A stretch of 64,000 nt of DNA from Verrucomicrobiota bacterium (GTDB taxonomy: Bacteria > Verrucomicrobiota > Verrucomicrobiia > Limisphaerales > UBA9464). Positions 60,486 through 64,000 of this stretch are shown here, in pieces (position 1 is the first letter of the stretch; each line of letters starts with the position of its first letter). A program made the position numbers and the translations under genes. The notes beneath the pieces are model-generated. The model was not told the DNA's origin. It was given only the letters and a program-made list of their open reading frames with translations, and did no database searches. Where the stretch lies: the NCBI GenBank assembly GCA_017309115.1, contig JAFLEF010000001.1, positions 277,822 through 341,821 of the forward strand, given 5' to 3'.

Positions 60486-61128
60486 ATTTGAATTCGGCGA
60501 CGGCCATCGGGAAGCGCCCGTTGACCGCCAGATTGGGGTTTCGGATCAGGCGAAGGCTCAGCTTGAAGTTGAACACCTCCGCAAAGGCCTTCTCTTGAAA
60601 GACACCGTTGCGGATGACCTGGCCGCTGACGTTGGCCAACACCTCGTTTTCCCGGGTGGTCAGGATGTCGATCTTGGCGATCTCCGGCTTTTGATGAAGT
60701 TGCTTGGCGCGAAACTCTGGCGTCTCGCGGATGCGGAGGTCCTGGGCTTTCTGATGAGCCGCCTTCAGGAAGGTTTGAGCGAGCAGTTGCGGCTGATCGA
60801 AGTCGCGAGGATTGCGATTCAAGAAGGCCAAGGTCGCCAGCTCCGCCTGCTGGGCGTGGAGTTCCTTGGCCTCCTGAAACTCGAGAAGCGGACTGAGGTA
60901 GTAGGTTTGGGCAGGATCAATGATCACCACCCGTTCGCGATGCTTGAACTGCTGGACCAAGTGGTAGCGGTCAAAGGCGGCCAATCCGCTCACCGCCACA
61001 GCGACGAAGAACCAAAACCACGGCAGGCGATCGCGTTGGGTAAACAGTTGGGTGGGATCAAAACGCCGCTGGGGCGCACCCACCGGATTGACCGTGGGAT
61101 GGTTCACTCGTAAGGGAATCGAGTTCAT
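60469..61128 (-). CDS. trbF: type IV secretion VirB8/TrbF-like protein
   Basis: A 219-residue bitopic inner-membrane protein. After a short cytoplasmic part there is one transmembrane helix (LPWFWFFVAVAVSGLAAF), then the VirB8-like periplasmic fold: ERVVIIDPAQTYYLSPLLEF, ATLAFLNRNPRDFDQPQLLA, VSGQVIRNGVFQEKAFAEVF and FKLSLRLIRNPNL. VirB8 helps assemble the channel at the inner membrane. It lies six bases after trbL and overlaps trbG by 17. Confidence 0.78.
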   Translation of the reverse strand: MNSIPLRVNHPTVNPVGAPQRRFDPTQLFTQRDRLPWFWFFVAVAVSGLAAFDRYHLVQQFKHRERVVIIDPAQTYYLSPLLEFQEAKELHAQQAELATLAFLNRNPRDFDQPQLLAQTFLKAAHQKAQDLRIRETPEFRAKQLHQKPEIAKIDILTTRENEVLANVSGQVIRNGVFQEKAFAEVFNFKLSLRLIRNPNLAVNGRFPMAVAEFKYESSK

Positions 61129-61134
61129 GGTGGT

Positions 61135-62202
61135 TTAGAAGTATTGCCGGCGGTCTTTGGCGATGAGTTCGCGGACCGCCTTGTCGCCAGTGATGTCGTC
61201 GCCGGGGCGACCCCGAGCGCTGCGGGGAGGAAGACCACTGCCGGCAATGATGATGGCGCCGGCACTGCCGTGTCCGGCAGCGGTGGACAAGGTACTCATG
61301 ACGGCCGCCATTCCCGCGGCACCTGCCGTCACCAACGGAATCCCAGTAGCCGCGGCCACCGCCCCTGCCCCCGCGGTGGTCGCCGCCGTCTGCAACGCCC
61401 CGCTGACGGCGCCACTGATCAACTGGCTTCCGGCCAGCGCCCCGGAGGTAAAGACGGTCTGGATTACCAACGGTGCGGAAACCGTGCTGAACACGATCCA
61501 GAAGGAAAGAAATGCGAGCCCGACCAGATTCTGCAAGCCGTAGCCGGTCGCGGTCGGATCAAGAAACTTCAAGGCCGGATCGGTCATGAAATCCAGGAAC
61601 CCCTGTGTGATCAGGGCGGCCACCGCCCAGCCCAGCGGCCACAGCAGGACGCCCACCAGATTCAACAGATACCGCGTCCCCACCGACTTGAGCGGGTGTA
61701 TCGCCATCAAGCCGATGAGGAGCGGCGAGAGCGCATAGCCCAGGTAGAGAATCACCTTCTGGAAGACGTACGCCCAGAAGAGGAGAAACGCCGCAAACTG
61801 TCCCACCAACCAAAGGCCCCCCGTGATCAGGGCCTCGACCGTAAATCCATTGAGGTCACCCAGGATGTGCCACCACGAACGCTCCAGCCCGGTGTCCCGC
61901 TTCACGACCAACAACGCGACGTACTGTTCACTTACAGCGGCGGGATCCACCCCCAGGCCCGCGAGGACGGACTCCTGCAGCAACTCTTGAATCCGATTCC
62001 CCCACTCCGGCAGGAACACCAGGAGCGCGGTCAAGAGGAGCAATCGCCCCAGATGCAGCATCAGCGTCTTCGGCGAGAAGCCGTGCAAAACGGAGGTGAT
62101 CGTTCCCACGATGAACAGCATGAACGCCACCATCCGAAGGAGCGCGTGCAACTCGGCGCACTTCTGCAGGAATGTCGGAAAGATCTGCTCAAAGGTGGCC
62201 AT
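61135..62202 (-). CDS. trbL: type IV secretion VirB6/TrbL-like membrane protein
   Basis: A 355-residue polytopic protein with about six transmembrane segments (LLRMVAFMLFIVGTITSVL, LGRLLLLTALLVFLPEW, LVGQFAAFLLFWAYVFQKVI, LYLGYALSPLLIGLMAI, LLWPLGWAVAALITQGFL, LQNLVGLAFLSFWIVFSTVS). A Gly/Ala-rich tail follows (TTAGAGAVAAATGIPLVTAG), typical of TrbL/VirB6. It forms part of the inner-membrane channel. It sits between trbJ (12 bases) and trbF (6 bases). Confidence 0.85.
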   Translation of the reverse strand: MATFEQIFPTFLQKCAELHALLRMVAFMLFIVGTITSVLHGFSPKTLMLHLGRLLLLTALLVFLPEWGNRIQELLQESVLAGLGVDPAAVSEQYVALLVVKRDTGLERSWWHILGDLNGFTVEALITGGLWLVGQFAAFLLFWAYVFQKVILYLGYALSPLLIGLMAIHPLKSVGTRYLLNLVGVLLWPLGWAVAALITQGFLDFMTDPALKFLDPTATGYGLQNLVGLAFLSFWIVFSTVSAPLVIQTVFTSGALAGSQLISGAVSGALQTAATTAGAGAVAAATGIPLVTAGAAGMAAVMSTLSTAAGHGSAGAIIIAGSGLPPRSARGRPGDDITGDKAVRELIAKDRRQYF

Positions 62203-62214
62203 ACGTTCTGTGCG

Positions 62215-63024
62215 TTAGCGGGTGGGAAACCGCGTGGCCTGATTCAGAAGCCGGAACGTCTGGCCGTACCGGACAACCGCTTCGTGGAACTCCGCGTGTT
62301 GTTGCTCCTTCTTCGCCTCCACTTGACGCTGGGCGTCCGCCCGATTCGCGATGTCCTGGACGAGGGCCGACGCACTGGCCTGCGCGACCTCATGGTCCGT
62401 GCTCTCCAGGGCTGATCCCAAGCCGACCAAGACACCGGTCAATTTCTGCACCTCGGCATCCGTCTCGGCGGACTTCAGCGCCTCGGTCGTTTTTGAGAGC
62501 TCGTTCTTGAGCGCGACCCGTCGCGCGGCCGCATCGTCAACGACCCCGAGAAAGTTGGCGGTGGTCTGCTGAACCGCCCCAATGGCCCGGTAGGGCTCCG
62601 CGCGGCGATGGACGACCTCACCGCCGGGAGTGGAGAACGTCTCTCCCACGGCCCGGTACAATCCATGGGCGCTCTCCAGCATCGCGTCCTTTGCCTCGGC
62701 GGCCCCCTGGAGCTCACCCAAAGTCTGACCGACTTCCGGTTTCCCCAGGTCCGCTGTCAGGACACCAATGGACTCCGGTTCAATGCTGGCCGGTTCGCCG
62801 AACAGGTCCACGTAGTGATGCAGTGTTTTGACCTGGTCCTTCAGCTGCTCGATCTGGCTGACCTGATGGCCAATGATTTGAACGAACTTGGCAATCTGCT
62901 GGGCGGTACCCACGATCTGTTGGGTGTGAACCGCGGGATCGTAAACGGTCCATTGAGCGTGGGCCGTGGAGGCCAATCCAGCGCACGCCAGAAGAACAAC
63001 AAGTTGGGCTCTGTGAGGTTTCAT
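62215..63024 (-). CDS. trbJ: type IV secretion VirB5/TrbJ-like protein
   Basis: A 269-residue periplasmic protein with signal peptide LVVLLACAGLASTAHA followed at once by the TrbJ-like opening QWTVYDPAVHTQQIVGTAQQ. The remainder is long helices with coiled-coil character (IGHQVSQIEQLKDQVKTLHH, RVALKNELSKTTEALKSAET, NRADAQRQVEAKKEQQHAEF), as in the VirB5 pilus-tip adhesin family. It lies nine bases after the small lipoprotein gene and 12 bases before trbL. Confidence 0.85.
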   Translation of the reverse strand: MKPHRAQLVVLLACAGLASTAHAQWTVYDPAVHTQQIVGTAQQIAKFVQIIGHQVSQIEQLKDQVKTLHHYVDLFGEPASIEPESIGVLTADLGKPEVGQTLGELQGAAEAKDAMLESAHGLYRAVGETFSTPGGEVVHRRAEPYRAIGAVQQTTANFLGVVDDAAARRVALKNELSKTTEALKSAETDAEVQKLTGVLVGLGSALESTDHEVAQASASALVQDIANRADAQRQVEAKKEQQHAEFHEAVVRYGQTFRLLNQATRFPTR

Positions 63025-63033
63025 GATGGGATC

Positions 63034-63456
63034 CTATTCTTCGATGCGCAGGAACTTGGTGGTGGGTTGAAAGGTGACGCCGTCCAGGCGCTGCTCAGGC
63101 AGTTGGACCGGGTAAAGTCGAATGTTCCCGACCCGGTTTCGCTGACGCTGGAGAGAGACGTAGAGCCAGTACTGTTGTTTGACCGCGTCGCTCTTCCCCT
63201 TGTCGTAACCCGCCGCGTAGGCTTTTTGGGTCTCCTTCTTGGCCAGGTAGTGCAGGCCCTCGCTGAGGAGCACGCCGCCGGCGGCGCCCGCAGTCGTGGC
63301 GATGGGGTTTCCATCCGACAGTTCGTAGCCGAGATAGGCGCCCCCTGCCCCCAGTGCGGCATCGCCCAGGGGACGGCTGGCAGTGCATCCGGTGAGGAGG
63401 CACACGGCCACGGCGAGCAGGACGAGTCGTTCTGGATGTTCAGTCTTGGAGTTCAT
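63034..63456 (-). CDS. small transfer-region lipoprotein with glycine zipper
   Basis: A 140-residue lipoprotein. The lipobox LLTGC ends the signal peptide. A glycine-zipper stretch (GDAALGAGGAYLGYELSDG, TAGAAGGVLLSEGL) follows, then a charged region (KKETQKAYAAGYDKGKSDA) and a beta-rich end. Its place between virB4 and trbJ matches the small lipoprotein slot of Trb clusters, but sequence similarity to a named Trb protein is not clear. It overlaps the virB4 stop by four bases. Confidence 0.7.
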   Translation of the reverse strand: MNSKTEHPERLVLLAVAVCLLTGCTASRPLGDAALGAGGAYLGYELSDGNPIATTAGAAGGVLLSEGLHYLAKKETQKAYAAGYDKGKSDAVKQQYWLYVSLQRQRNRVGNIRLYPVQLPEQRLDGVTFQPTTKFLRIEE

Positions 63457-64000
63457 GTAAGTTTCTTGGAGATCTCGGAAGTGGGTGAAGACGGCGGTTG
63501 GGCATGCGCGATGATGCCTTCCACCACGCTGGGACTTTGCCGCAACTCACGGGCGCGCTTATCAAAATGCTCCCCGCTCGAGCTGGAGCAGTAGAGCATC
63601 TCCGGCGAGGCGATGTTGTGGACGGTGCCGCAGAGGGCCCGGGTCGAATCGGTGTGGAGGTAAGTGAAGGGCGAGTACTTCTGCCCGGCTTGGTGATCCG
63701 GCAGCGGGTAGTTCATGATCGCGTGCTGCGTGACCTCGGGAATCGCGATGTCCCGACCCATGTCCTCCAAGTCGGTTCGGTCGTTCTGACGGAGGATGAA
63801 AAACTGCCGCGAATTACCGAACACCGCCGACCGAATGCGGCTCTGCTTGAAGCGCGCATACTGCTGCACGATGGAAATGTTCCAGCAGTTGAACTTCCGG
63901 AGCTGGGCGTAGCTCTCCTGCACGATCTCCTGGCCGCCGGGGATGTCGAGGAATCGGGCGACCTCCTCGTATACGTTCCGTTTCCGGACAGCCCGGGGCA
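63453..64000 (-). CDS. virB4: type IV secretion VirB4/TrbE-like ATPase (5' part outside the window)
   Basis: The last 181 codons of a longer gene are present; the frame is open to the right edge. The C-terminal ATPase part is recognisable: FLDIPGGQEIVQESYAQLRK, FNCWNISIVQQYARFKQSRI, VFGNSRQFFILRQNDRTDLE and VTQHAIMNYPLPDHQ. The Walker motifs lie beyond the edge. VirB4 powers channel assembly and substrate transfer. It is the first of the visible transfer genes and overlaps the lipoprotein gene by four bases. Confidence 0.82.
   Translation of the reverse strand, partial: PRAVRKRNVYEEVARFLDIPGGQEIVQESYAQLRKFNCWNISIVQQYARFKQSRIRSAVFGNSRQFFILRQNDRTDLEDMGRDIAIPEVTQHAIMNYPLPDHQAGQKYSPFTYLHTDSTRALCGTVHNIASPEMLYCSSSSGEHFDKRARELRQSPSVVEGIIAHAQPPSSPTSEISKKLT

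Larger units (their letters stand above)
49123..64000. mobile_element. integrative conjugative element, proximal end (continues past the window)
   Basis: The left border is a tRNA-Ser 3' fragment. Inside, every intact gene is on the minus strand and of plasmid or element type: excisionase-like HTH, RadC/JAB protein, methylase-helicase, XRE regulator, and a Trb/VirB type IV secretion set cut off at virB4. The first 850 bases hold broken genes, typical of an element's cargo end. No integrase, relaxase or coupling protein is seen here, so they should lie further right. Confidence 0.85.

Noticed and set aside
61144-62415. Plus-strand open frame of 423 codons opposite trbL and trbJ
   Set aside because: The minus strand has six hydrophobic segments and the TrbL tail; the plus frame is a Gln/Arg-rich mirror of them.
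1-64000. CRISPR array or rRNA genes
   Set aside because: No regularly spaced identical repeats and no rRNA-like sequence were seen anywhere in the window.

Overview
This GC-rich window most likely comes from a Verrucomicrobiota bacterium (PVC superphylum). The evidence is the gene content: ECF sigma factors paired with WD40-type Ser/Thr kinases, PVC-type haem-binding proteins with a C-terminal CxxCH domain, a DUF6288-like PDZ/HEAT protein, YdjY- and ThuA-type secreted proteins, and giant secreted proteins with delta-60 propeller repeats. No rRNA or CRISPR array was seen. The only tRNA sequence is a 3' fragment.

Region 1 (1-22.7 kb) is chromosomal signalling and secretion. It starts with a partial ECF sigma factor and a D-lactate-dehydrogenase-family enzyme, followed by a secreted lectin-like protein. 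Two sigma/WD40-kinase modules follow (6.3-10.4 kb on +, 17.9-22.7 kb on -). Two paralogous metzincin-fold proteins lie close by. One (14.2-17.5 kb) keeps the full zinc motif; the other (3.3-6.2 kb) has lost it. A Cys-repeat secreted protein and a PcfJ-like protein lie between the modules. The intergenic DNA carries a 186-bp element with perfect 20-bp terminal inverted repeats and two copies of a dispersed repeat that contains the 3' end of a D-LDH gene.

Region 2 (23.0-41.8 kb) is one very tight minus-strand run of twelve genes, mostly overlapping by 4 bases. Nearly all products look exported: a PVC cytochrome/propeller protein, DPP-IV-type peptidase, five-haem cytochrome c, sorbosone-dehydrogenase-like propeller, zincin, ThuA-like protein, terpenoid-cyclase-like repeat protein, YdjY protein, DUF6288-like protein and sialate-O-acetylesterase-like SGNH hydrolase. 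Two products look cytoplasmic: an enolase-superfamily enzyme and a homocysteine S-methyltransferase. A divergent PAS-AraC regulator sits at its head and is itself coupled to a TPR-sulfotransferase. Together they look like a catabolic/oxidative unit of unknown substrate.

Region 3 (44.4-48.8 kb) holds an amine-oxidase/renalase-like flavoprotein, an integral membrane protein, a Tat-exported dienelactone-hydrolase-like enzyme and a VapBC pair with an orphan Phd-type antitoxin.

Region 4 (about 49.1 kb to the window end) is the end of an integrative conjugative element. The boundary is the 3' part of a tRNA-Ser followed by what looks like that tRNA's own terminator. Inside, all intact genes are on the minus strand: an excisionase-like HTH, a RadC/JAB protein with a structured leader, a ~1,630-residue methylase-helicase, a small conserved protein, an XRE regulator, small proteins, and a Trb/VirB type IV secretion set running from virB10 back to virB4, which is cut by the window edge. 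No integrase is present at this end, so it and the intact tRNA-Ser are expected beyond position 64,000.
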